This document shows positions 1 through 5,185 of a stretch of DNA of 5,185 bases, one piece after another (position 1 is the stretch's first letter; each line of letters opens with the position of its first letter). The position numbers and the translations under genes are program-made. Source of the DNA: Bacteroidia bacterium (lineage in GTDB: Bacteria; Bacteroidota; Bacteroidia; Cytophagales; Cyclobacteriaceae); assembly GCA_025356795.1 (NCBI GenBank), contig JANXRR010000094.1, positions 1 to 5,185 of the forward strand, read 5' to 3'. A model generated the notes under the pieces. That model was not told the DNA's origin. It was given only the letters and a program-made list of their open reading frames with translations, and did not search any database.

Positions 1-1
1 G

Positions 2-211
2 ATTAAAATTACAACAGAAGCAGAACGCGCAATTGTAACAAGCGAAGTAAAAATAACCTCGAAGACGGGTGTGGAGATGGAAGCACTCACTGCAGTATCC
101 GTGGCAGCGCTCACAATCTATGATATGTGCAAAGCGCTGAGCCATGATATTGTGATCGAAGAAATAAAGTTGATGGAGAAAAGGGGAGGGAAGAAGGATT
201 TTAAACGGTAG
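2..211 (+). CDS. moaC: MoaC, cyclic pyranopterin monophosphate synthase (C-terminal 69 residues; gene starts before the window)
   Basis: MoaC acts in the cytoplasm in the first stage of molybdenum cofactor synthesis: it converts 3',8-cyclo-7,8-dihydro-GTP, made by MoaA, into cyclic pyranopterin monophosphate. Only the C-terminal end is present, read in frame from base 2 to the TAG stop at 209-211. The family hallmark [20 protein letters not shown] is at local residues 23-42, followed by CKA. It aligns almost residue for residue with the same part of E. coli MoaC. By that alignment, local E25 and E27 match E112 and E114, and D41 and K44 match the active-site residues D128 and K131. The short charged tail ending GGKKDFKR resembles the E. 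coli tail GGKSGDFKV. Nothing looks broken; the 5' part simply lies outside the window. A hairpin terminator begins three bases after the stop, so moaC is probably the last gene of its transcript. Confidence 0.95.
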   Translation: MKITTEAERAIVTSEVKITSKTGVEMEALTAVSVAALTIYDMCKALSHDIVIEEIKLMEKRGGKKDFKR

Positions 212-213
212 CC

Positions 214-260
214 AAACCTCCAAGGTCTCGTAACTAAAGCAAAAGACCTTGGAGGTTTTT
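214..260 (+). terminator. Intrinsic terminator after moaC
   Basis: A perfect 15-bp inverted repeat pairs 214-228 (AAACCTCCAAGGTCT) with 244-258 (AGACCTTGGAGGTTT) around a 15-base loop. The 3' arm runs into five T's (256-260) and then A's. Placement three bases after the moaC stop fits Rho-independent termination. The loop is longer than usual for a terminator. The 3' arm contains GGAGG at 251-255, but this is 17 bases from the dctA ATG, too far for a normal ribosome binding site. The hairpin might instead sit in a shared leader and limit read-through into dctA. Confidence 0.8.
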
Positions 261-272
261 AAAATTAGTAAA

Positions 273-1514
273 ATGAAAATTTTTAAAACCCTCTACGTTC
301 AAGTACTCATTGCCATTGCCCTTGGCGTAGCCATCGGCTATGCTTTCCCTACCTTCACGCCCACGGCTAAATTAATTAGCGATACCTTCATCAACATGAT
401 AAAGATGGTGATTGCACCAATCATATTTTTAACCATTGTACTGGGCATTGCGGGAGTGGGCGATCTCAAAAAGGTAGGAAGGGTAGGGGGCAAAGGCCTT
501 TTGTATTTTGAAATTGTTACTACCCTTGCGCTCGTTATCGGGTTGGTGGTTGCCAATGTAATGAAGCCCGGAGCGGGGTTTCAAGTGCCTGAGCTAAATG
601 CGGCTTCGGTTTCGCAGTACACAGAGAAAGCGAAAGAAATGAAGTGGGGCGATTTTATTTCGCACATGGTGCCGGCCAATATTTTTAAAGCTTTCGCGGA
701 TGGCGATATTCTACAAATACTTTTTTTTAGTGTGTTGCTGGGTGTTGGCATTACCCGCCTCGGCAAGACTGGCGAAAGTTTGTTGAGAACGTTCGACCAC
801 TTATCTAAAGCCATGTTTCAAGTGATGAAGATTATTATGACCCTTGCTCCCGTAGGCGCGTTTGCAGGCATGGCCTATACTGTGGGTAAATTTGGTTTGA
901 GTGCGTTGCTGCCGTTGGGCAAGCTGATGTTGTGCGTGTATATTACTATGGCGTTATTCATATTTGTGGTGCTGGGGTTAATAGCAAAATATTTCGGTTT
1001 CAAGTTGGGAAAGTTGCTCATCTACATTAAAAATGAAATCCTGTTAGTGCTAGGCACATCATCCAGCGAAAGCGCCTTGCCAAGTTTAATGGAGCGATTG
1101 GAAAACGCAGGCTGCAAAAAAAGTGTGGTGGGGCTTATTGTGCCCACAGGCTACTCCTTCAATCTTGATGGCACTACTATTTACCTTAGCATGGCTGTTA
1201 TCTTTTTGGCGCAGGTGTTCAATGTTGATTTATCGTGGGTGGAACAACTTACTATACTTGGGGTGCTGATGATAACCAGCAAAGGTGCGGCCACAGTAAC
1301 GGGCGGAGGGTTTATAGTGCTGGCCTCTACGCTGGCAGCTATGCGCGTGGTGCCCATCGAAGGGCTAGCCTTGTTGTTGGGTGTAGATCGTTTTATGAGC
1401 GAGGCACGCAGCATTACCAACTTGATTGGCAATACAGTGGCAACCGTTATCATCGCGAAAAGCGAAAATGAAATAGATATGGAGGTGTATAGAAAAGTGG
1501 TGGAGGGGAAGTAA
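273..1514 (+). CDS. dctA: DctA-type C4-dicarboxylate:cation symporter (DAACS/glutamate transporter fold family)
   Basis: This inner-membrane secondary transporter probably takes up succinate, fumarate and malate with protons or sodium. The 413-residue protein (E. coli DctA is 428) can be followed along E. coli DctA over its whole length. The N-terminus FKTLYVQVLIAIALG is the first helix. Hairpin 1 carries the serine-rich LGTSSSESALP motif (SSSES at residues 263-267). Helix 7 has GYSFNLDGTTIY (293-304), hairpin 2 has SKGAATVTGGGF (336 onward), and helix 8 has DRFMSEARSITNLIGN (372-387). Relative to the archaeal aspartate transporter GltPh, D390, R397 and N401 are kept (D372, R379, N383), while D394 is Ser376 and D405 is Asn387, as in E. 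coli DctA. This favours dicarboxylate over amino-acid substrates. The ATG at 273 is chosen because DctA homologues begin there; an in-frame TTG at 249 lies inside the terminator stem. No TAnnTTTG promoter is visible just upstream. Confidence 0.93.
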   Translation: MKIFKTLYVQVLIAIALGVAIGYAFPTFTPTAKLISDTFINMIKMVIAPIIFLTIVLGIAGVGDLKKVGRVGGKGLLYFEIVTTLALVIGLVVANVMKPGAGFQVPELNAASVSQYTEKAKEMKWGDFISHMVPANIFKAFADGDILQILFFSVLLGVGITRLGKTGESLLRTFDHLSKAMFQVMKIIMTLAPVGAFAGMAYTVGKFGLSALLPLGKLMLCVYITMALFIFVVLGLIAKYFGFKLGKLLIYIKNEILLVLGTSSSESALPSLMERLENAGCKKSVVGLIVPTGYSFNLDGTTIYLSMAVIFLAQVFNVDLSWVEQLTILGVLMITSKGAATVTGGGFIVLASTLAAMRVVPIEGLALLLGVDRFMSEARSITNLIGNTVATVIIAKSENEIDMEVYRKVVEGK

Positions 1515-1630
1515 CGAAATTTTGGTATACTTGAAATGGATTGTTATAAGTTTGATCCCTGCAATGCCCGCTGCCTCATAGGCAATCAAATGTAAAGCGA
1601 TTTCAAGACTGACTAGAAAGTGGAATTTCG
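1515..1630 (+). other. Nested inverted repeats after dctA; possible folded 3' untranslated region
   Basis: Four perfect inverted repeats are nested in order. 1515-1521 (CGAAATT) pairs with 1624-1630; 1530-1537 (CTTGAAAT) with 1600-1607; 1551-1556 (TTTGAT) with 1585-1590; and 1572-1576 (TGCCT) with 1580-1584 around a 3-base loop. A G-U-containing pairing of 1522-1526 with 1608-1612 could extend the second stem. The structure starts at the base after the dctA stop. No T-run follows it directly, so it is not a standard terminator; the nearest T-run is at 1663-1669. It could be a structured 3' UTR, a small RNA or a decayed palindromic repeat, or a chance result in A/T-rich DNA. Confidence 0.3.
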
Positions 1631-1705
1631 AACCTCGGCTTTTAATTCAAATGTGTAAACTTTTTTTAGGACGAATTCAGACTATGGCAGGCAAAAAGCT
1701 CATTC

Positions 1706-1734
1706 TTCTAAATTGATTTAATGTCTTATTTTTG
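1706..1734 (+). promoter_or_regulatory. Bacteroidota-type promoter for the TPR-HD operon
   Basis: The -7 element TATTTTTG at 1727-1734 matches the Bacteroidota consensus TAnnTTTG exactly. The -33 element is weak: TTC at 1706-1708, 18 bases upstream, in place of TTG. Transcription would begin near 1740, leaving a leader of about 15 bases (A/T-rich, no Shine-Dalgarno) before the ATG at 1755, which is common in this phylum. Confidence 0.55.
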
Positions 1735-1754
1735 AATCCTCATTTCTTAAAATT

Positions 1755-2900
1755 ATGCAAAAGCTACTTCTTTTCCTTTTCATGATAAGCATTGGATTTG
1801 CATCGGCCCAAAATGCCAAATTAGATAGCTTGGAACACGTGCTAAAAAAAGCAACGGGAGTACTAAAAGTAAAAACGCTGAACGAGCTTTTTAAAGCAAC
1901 CTTGAATGGCAATCCGGTAAAGGCCGTTGGCTATGCAAAACAGGCTCTTACACTGGCTGAAGAAATTGATGATCCGAAAGGAATGGCAGCTTCATACAAC
2001 AATCTAGGAGTAAGCTATCGCAATCAAGGGGCACTTGATAAAGCTCTTGAGTATTATTTGAAATCATTAAAAATTTATGAGAAACTTCCCAACAAAGAAG
2101 GAATAGCCAGTACTAAGAATAATATTGGAACCATCTATTCTTATAAAAAGGATTACGGCCAGGCATTAAAATATTTTGAAGAATCGTTCAAGTTATTTTC
2201 TGAAATTGGAGATCAGGGCAAGCTTATTGGAGCGATGAATAATCTGGGCAATTTGCATAGTGAACTTCAATTGTATGAGCAAGCGCTCCGGTATTTTTCT
2301 GAAGCATATCAGTTGAGTGAACAAACTAAGAAGCCTTTTTCAGATGCGCTAAATAATATTGGCAATTTGTATTATCGCCAAGGCCTTTATACTCGAGCGC
2401 TTGAATACTATGGCAAAGCGTTTGAATTGGCTAAAATAGAGAATGATAATTTGTTGGTATTACAAATTAATGCAAACATAGGAGCTGTATATGAAAAAAT
2501 GGGGCAACATGAAAAAGCTCAGAAACTTTTAGAAGAAGCACTCAATCAAAGTGAACAACTTCAAACCCATATTTATAATCCACAAATACTGAAAAACCTT
2601 TCTGCGAATTTCGCGAAAGCTGGGAAAATGAAGGAAGCCTATGAAACTATGAACGGCTATATAGAAGTAAGTGAAAAAATATTTAGCGAAGAGAGCTCGA
2701 GAAAAATTGCCCAAATGGAATTAGCATTGAATGTATTAGAAAAAGAAAAGGAAATTGAAGCCTTAAAAAAGGATGAAGAAATAGCTCAGCTGAAGCTCAA
2801 AAATATTACCACCATAATAACCGCTATTATTTTAGGACTCGCTGCATTAATTATGGGATTTAACATTTACTTCACTAAAAAACGCACAAATAGTGTATGA
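1755..2900 (+). CDS. Secreted TPR-repeat protein with C-terminal membrane anchor; sensor-like, without an output domain
   Basis: A signal peptide (residues 1-18, MQKLLLFLFMISIGFASA, predicted cut before QN) exports the protein. About seven tetratricopeptide repeats follow: a degenerate one near 41-72, clear ones near 78-111, 118-151, 158-191, 196-228 and 236-269, and a weak one near 276-309. They show the usual pattern, for example NNLG..Y...G....AL.YY..SL. A charged, probably coiled-coil stretch lies at 318-350, then a single membrane helix at about 350-373, then the basic tail TKKRTNSV. This places the TPR domain in the periplasm with a few residues inside. In Bacteroidota the same arrangement usually continues into a histidine kinase, LytTR or LuxR-type HTH domain; here the gene stops, so the protein may be an orphan sensor or a scaffold. 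The stop TGA overlaps the next ATG (ATGA at 2897-2900), so the HD protein is probably translationally coupled. Ligand and partner are unknown. Confidence 0.88.
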   Translation: MQKLLLFLFMISIGFASAQNAKLDSLEHVLKKATGVLKVKTLNELFKATLNGNPVKAVGYAKQALTLAEEIDDPKGMAASYNNLGVSYRNQGALDKALEYYLKSLKIYEKLPNKEGIASTKNNIGTIYSYKKDYGQALKYFEESFKLFSEIGDQGKLIGAMNNLGNLHSELQLYEQALRYFSEAYQLSEQTKKPFSDALNNIGNLYYRQGLYTRALEYYGKAFELAKIENDNLLVLQINANIGAVYEKMGQHEKAQKLLEEALNQSEQLQTHIYNPQILKNLSANFAKAGKMKEAYETMNGYIEVSEKIFSEESSRKIAQMELALNVLEKEKEIEALKKDEEIAQLKLKNITTIITAIILGLAALIMGFNIYFTKKRTNSV

Positions 2901-3439
2901 TTAGTAGAAAAGAAGCCACAGAAATTCTGCATTCCATGACGCAAAGCGCAAGCCTTCTCAGACACATGCGTACACTAGAATTGGTAATGGAAGCTTACGC
3001 TATAAAATACAATGAAAGCCCCGAAGAATGGGCCATTGCTGGCCTTTTGCACGATGCAGATTATGAAGCGCACCCAGAGCAACACCCCGCCATTATAGTT
3101 GAAAAATTAAAGGCCTTGGGCGAATTTAAAATAGCTCATGCCATTGCTGCTCATTACACCAAGTGGAATGTAGCTTATGAAACCCTACTTGACAAAGCCC
3201 TATTAGCGTGCGATGAGTTAACTGGTTTTATAGTAGCTTGTTGCCAGGTACGCCCTGATGGAATTGCCTCTTTGGAAGTAAAATCTGTTATTAAACGATT
3301 GAAAGACAAAGGTTTTGCCGCGAAGGTTGATAGGGAAGAAGTCTATAAAGGTGTTGAACTGTTAGGGGTAGAGCTTGTAGATCACATAGATTTAATAATT
3401 GAAGTACTTAGAAAAAACAAAGAAGAACTAGGCATTTGA
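2897..3439 (+). CDS. HD-superfamily metal-dependent hydrolase (COG2316-like)
   Basis: This is a 180-residue soluble protein, complete for its family. The metal-binding HD pattern is visible: H23 in LLRHMRTLE, the paired H52-D53 in AGLLHDADYE, H86 in IAAHYTKWN and D106 in LLACDELTGF. The middle section (LLDKALLACDELTGFIVACC, then QVRPDGIASLEVKSVIKRLK) resembles the widespread predicted HD hydrolases grouped as COG2316, typically about 180-190 residues. HD proteins usually cleave phosphate esters of nucleotides, but the substrate of this group is not established, so none is assigned. It starts inside the stop of the TPR gene (ATGA overlap) and is probably made from the same transcript. No terminator follows directly; the next transcript starts about 60 bases downstream. 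Family assignment rests on recalled motifs, not a search. Confidence 0.87.
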   Translation: MISRKEATEILHSMTQSASLLRHMRTLELVMEAYAIKYNESPEEWAIAGLLHDADYEAHPEQHPAIIVEKLKALGEFKIAHAIAAHYTKWNVAYETLLDKALLACDELTGFIVACCQVRPDGIASLEVKSVIKRLKDKGFAAKVDREEVYKGVELLGVELVDHIDLIIEVLRKNKEELGI

Positions 3440-3462
3440 TCAAACTATTTTCCGGAAGCCTT

Positions 3463-3491
3463 TTGCTGTAATTGCAAAACCAATACATTTG
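3463..3491 (+). promoter_or_regulatory. Near-consensus Bacteroidota promoter for the 43-aa protein
   Basis: TTG (within TTTTG) at 3463-3465 and TACATTTG at 3484-3491, 18 bases apart, match the Bacteroidota primary sigma-factor pattern TTG / TAnnTTTG. The predicted start near 3497 leaves a 16-18 base A-rich leader before the ATG at 3514. This is the best-formed promoter in the window. Confidence 0.7.
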
Positions 3492-3513
3492 TTAAAATCT
3501 AAAACCAAAAGGT

Positions 3514-3645
3514 ATGTTCAATCAAAATGTAGGCGATGGTGCCAATCTGTTCATATTGATCATTGCTATCCTTATCGGATTCGTAGCAGGCTTAAGTTAT
3601 ATTGATTCTATAAAAACCAAAAAGGAACAAGAAGAAAAGCATTAA
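3514..3645 (+). CDS. Small single-pass membrane protein, 43 residues, function unknown
   Basis: The reading frame begins MFNQNVGDGANLFILIIAIL and ends KEQEEKH before TAA at 3643-3645. Residues 11-30 (NLFILIIAILIGFVAGLSYI) form one clear membrane helix, flanked by a polar N-terminus and a strongly charged, lysine- and glutamate-rich C-terminus; the positive-inside rule puts the C-terminus in the cytoplasm. Support for a real gene is contextual: a near-consensus promoter with correct spacing just upstream, an A-rich leader (AAACCAAAAGGT), and a strong terminator 20 bases after the stop, so the unit is a compact transcript of its own. I do not recognise the family. It does not look like the CcoQ or CcoS oxidase proteins. 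It could be a regulatory or accessory subunit of a membrane complex, but nothing here shows which. Confidence 0.65.
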   Translation: MFNQNVGDGANLFILIIAILIGFVAGLSYIDSIKTKKEQEEKH

Positions 3646-3665
3646 TCGATCTAAACTCATTCATA

Positions 3666-3699
3666 AAAAAAAACCTTCGATTGCTCGAAGGTTTTTTTT
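3666..3699. terminator. Bidirectional intrinsic terminator between convergent genes
   Basis: A perfect 15-bp stem, AAAAAAAACCTTCGA (3666-3680) with TCGAAGGTTTTTTTT (3685-3699), encloses the 4-base loop TTGC. The + strand has a run of eight T's and the minus strand a run of nine, so it can stop transcription from both sides. It serves the 43-aa gene on the + strand and the thioredoxin-like gene on the minus strand. The minus-strand stop codon (3698-3700) overlaps the edge of the stem. Confidence 0.92.
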
Positions 3700-4273
3700 A
3701 TTCGCCAGTCTCTGCTTTATAGGGAGACTTGTAAGTTGTTTGCCATTGATCCCACTTAATTGACTTGTAATGGTCTTCTCCAATAAATTGAATGATCTTA
3801 TGAAACTCAGGAGCTTTTTGGTATCCGGGCAACGGTTGGATAATCCTAAACTCCTCATCTAAAAAAACCACCGTGGGGTAACTCATTTGATTATTCAGAA
3901 GCGAGGCGGCTAATTGATGCACACCACTATTCCCATTAGATATAAATTTAAATGTGTGTCCATTAAAAGCAATATCTTCTCGTTGTTCTGCATTAAATTT
4001 TACTGGATAAAAATCTTCATTTAATATTTTAGCCACCTGCGGTTCGCTGAAAGTGTTCTTATCCATTACTTTGCACCACCCGCACCAATCTGTAAAAACA
4101 TCGATAAATATTTTCTTCTTTTGAATTTTTGATTTCGCAACAGCCTGCTCAAAAGTCATCCAGTTTACCAAACCAGGATTTGCCGGTGCAGATTCAAAGG
4201 CTTCGTGACTTTGAGCCAATGATACCGCATACGAAAAGAGTGTAAGCGGCAGGAGTAAAATGTATTTTTTCAT
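3698..4273 (-). CDS. Secreted thioredoxin-fold protein with CGWC active site
   Basis: This 191-residue protein is exported (signal peptide 1-20, MKKYILLLPLTLFSYAVSLA, cut before QS), probably to the periplasm, where it would reduce or exchange disulfides. Residues 52-70 read KKKIFIDVFTDWCGWCKVM, with redox motif C64-G-W-C67. The cis-proline loop is SYPTVVFLDE (P133), and a helix follows near 154-164. The spacer FNAEQREDIAFNGHTFKF between the motif and the cis-proline is typical of the Bacteroidota thioredoxin-like group related to DsbD-gamma and Thioredoxin_7. A short tail (about 165-191) follows the fold. The ATG at 4273 is chosen over the in-frame ATG at 4297 because it begins the signal peptide and because the upstream promoter would start transcription at about 4297. 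The stop codon sits on the shared terminator. No partner reductase lies nearby, so the redox source is unknown. Confidence 0.9.
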   Translation of the reverse strand: MKKYILLLPLTLFSYAVSLAQSHEAFESAPANPGLVNWMTFEQAVAKSKIQKKKIFIDVFTDWCGWCKVMDKNTFSEPQVAKILNEDFYPVKFNAEQREDIAFNGHTFKFISNGNSGVHQLAASLLNNQMSYPTVVFLDEEFRIIQPLPGYQKAPEFHKIIQFIGEDHYKSIKWDQWQTTYKSPYKAETGE

Positions 4274-4302
4274 AATCGTGTAATTTCTACTACCCATTTT
4301 AA

Positions 4303-4310
4303 CAAATTTA
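4303..4310 (-). promoter_or_regulatory. Promoter -7 element for the thioredoxin-like gene
   Basis: The minus strand reads TAAATTTG, an exact match to TAnnTTTG, 29 bases upstream of the ATG at 4273. No good TTG is found at the expected -33 position, near 4328-4332. A short imperfect inverted repeat (4322-4343, GGTTCAC with GTAACC) covers that position and might be an operator. Confidence 0.5.
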
Positions 4311-4429
4311 ACTAGAATTATGGTTCACTGTAAAAAAGTAACCAATAGTTGAGCCGCTATTTTGTACGCAGTAATCTTGTGTTTTTTCCGAAATGCATCA
4401 CACTTTGAGGCCTGAAATTCGCTTGCAAG

Positions 4430-5008
4430 CTAATCAACTTCGCGATACGCAAAATAACTAAGCACTTGTTCTATCGCAGCTTTCATTGCCTGGTTAATAG
4501 GAAGAAAAGTTGTTGCTAGCTCTTGATCAATGTTTCTCAATTGCATATAATAATGACTCATTACAGGCACGCCCCCCTGTTCACTCACCCTTCTTTCCGC
4601 AGTTTCATAATTATCTTTTTGTTCAGTCTTTATAATTTGGCACGTAATTAATTCTTTCTTCCCATATTTATTAGTGCGCGCTGAGTATCCGAACAAGCGG
4701 CATATAAGCCCTCGATATTTGTACTCAGAACATAAGCCCGTTCCCGATTGGTCGGGATTAAGAATGAGACAAATGGGAGATTCGTTCACTGTAAGTTTAT
4801 CATACCAGATTTCTATTTGATTGCTTTTATATAAGTGAAAAGCAAAAGGAATAAACTCAAGAATGGTAGCCTCTATATCAGGCTTAAAGCAACACTTGCC
4901 ACAACCAAATTTACAATGCAGCAAGGACATAGCTTGGAATTGAGCAATCTCCGAATCCAATTGATCAAATACCTTTTCTACCTGAGTGGCTTTTTCAGCG
5001 ATTGACAT
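4430..5008 (-). CDS. YkgJ-family cysteine-cluster protein (putative zinc- or iron-binding)
   Basis: This 192-residue cytoplasmic protein has no signal peptide or membrane helix. Its N-terminal metal-binding signature is CKFGCGKCC, giving C32, C36, C39 and C40 in the CxxxCxxCC pattern of the YkgJ (CxxCxxCC) family. Further cysteines are C80 (PICLIL), C93 (GLCSEY), C103 (GLICRLFGYS) and C123 (ITCQI); the C-R-x-F-G element after the Y-x-x-R-G segment is also typical. Eight cysteines could hold one or more metal ions; members are annotated as putative zinc- or iron-chelating proteins of unknown role. The ATG at 5008 is preferred over an upstream in-frame TTG at 5044 because the extra residues resemble untranslated A/T-rich leader. 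It lies upstream of the thioredoxin-like gene on the same strand, but that gene has its own promoter, so a shared operon is uncertain. No clear terminator or promoter was found for this gene. Confidence 0.86.
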   Translation of the reverse strand: MSIAEKATQVEKVFDQLDSEIAQFQAMSLLHCKFGCGKCCFKPDIEATILEFIPFAFHLYKSNQIEIWYDKLTVNESPICLILNPDQSGTGLCSEYKYRGLICRLFGYSARTNKYGKKELITCQIIKTEQKDNYETAERRVSEQGGVPVMSHYYMQLRNIDQELATTFLPINQAMKAAIEQVLSYFAYREVD

Positions 5009-5148
5009 AAATAGATAAGTATTTGTAGAACTAGAGATAATCAAAGCAATATCATACTAAATCAATTATAAATTTAAAATCAATTACTTTACCTTTTCCA
5101 CTTGATGGAATTGAATTGCATAGAGAAGAGATTTTACGATCAATGAAA

Positions 5149-5182
5149 TTGGAATAAAAACAAACCCGAAGCTTTACCTTTG
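5149..5182 (+). promoter_or_regulatory. Possible + strand promoter for a gene beyond the right edge
   Basis: TACCTTTG at 5175-5182 matches TAnnTTTG exactly. The nearest upstream TTG is at 5149-5151, a 23-base spacing that is longer than ideal. The rest of 5009-5185 contains no reading frame I can support, so this is most likely a divergent intergenic region. Confidence 0.35.
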
Positions 5183-5185
5183 AGC

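Noticed and set aside
249..272. TTG start at 249 giving dctA eight extra N-terminal residues
   Set aside because: It lies within the 3' arm of the terminator hairpin, has no upstream leader of its own, and the homologous N-terminus begins at the ATG at 273.
1587..1594. Minus-strand TACATTTG that could start an antisense transcript into dctA
   Set aside because: It matches the -7 consensus but has no -33 element at acceptable spacing; such octamers occur by chance in A/T-rich gaps.
1536..1595. A 19-codon frame with three cysteines (MDCYKFDPCNARCLIGNQM)
   Set aside because: Too short, no promoter or ribosome binding context, and it sits wholly inside the nested inverted repeats, which explain the sequence at least as well.
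4274..4297. In-frame ATG at 4297 as the start of the thioredoxin-like protein
   Set aside because: The extra eight residues (MGSRNYTI) would spoil a classic signal peptide starting MKKY, and the TAAATTTG promoter would place the transcript start at about that codon.
4421..4430. Perfect 10-bp palindrome GCTTGCAAGC at the end of the YkgJ-type gene
   Set aside because: It has no loop and no T-run on the minus strand, so it cannot be called a terminator; a palindrome of this length is not rare by chance.
1..5185. Search for a defence system, mobile element, CRISPR array, tRNA/rRNA or phage genes
   Set aside because: No transposase, integrase, nuclease, spaced direct repeats, tRNA-like cloverleaf or rRNA sequence was seen; the HD protein resembles a housekeeping-type hydrolase, not a known defence effector.

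Overview
The window looks like chromosomal DNA from a member of the Bacteroidota, probably of the Cytophagia type. Three things suggest this: several upstream regions carry the Bacteroidota -7 promoter element TAnnTTTG, start codons follow A/T-rich leaders with no usable Shine-Dalgarno, and the protein families fit (periplasmic TPR protein with a C-terminal membrane anchor, secreted CGWC thioredoxin-fold protein, YkgJ-type cysteine-cluster protein). The phylum call is an inference; nothing here fixes genus or species.

Layout. Positions 2-211 hold the C-terminal end of moaC (molybdenum cofactor synthesis), closed by a strong hairpin terminator at 214-260. A DctA-type C4-dicarboxylate symporter gene follows at 273-1514. 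A 240-base non-coding gap comes next; its first half contains a set of nested inverted repeats (1515-1630), and it ends in a promoter. That promoter serves a two-gene unit: a secreted, membrane-anchored TPR protein (1755-2900) whose stop overlaps the start of an HD-domain hydrolase (2897-3439). A 43-residue single-pass membrane protein (3514-3645) has its own near-consensus promoter. All of these genes are on the + strand. A 15-bp bidirectional terminator (3666-3699) separates them from two minus-strand genes: a secreted thioredoxin-like protein (3698-4273) and a YkgJ-type cysteine-cluster protein (4430-5008). A + strand promoter-like element lies at the right edge and probably belongs to a gene beyond the window.

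How the genes relate. Most appear to be independent housekeeping or accessory genes. The only clear transcriptional and translational coupling is TPR protein to HD hydrolase. The TPR protein has the architecture of the sensor half of a Bacteroidota TPR-histidine kinase or TPR-HTH protein but stops just after its membrane helix, with no output domain. No mobile element, CRISPR array, RNA gene, phage gene or obvious defence system is visible. The points most worth a second look are the output-less TPR protein coupled to the HD hydrolase, the 43-aa membrane protein, and the structured 3' region of dctA.
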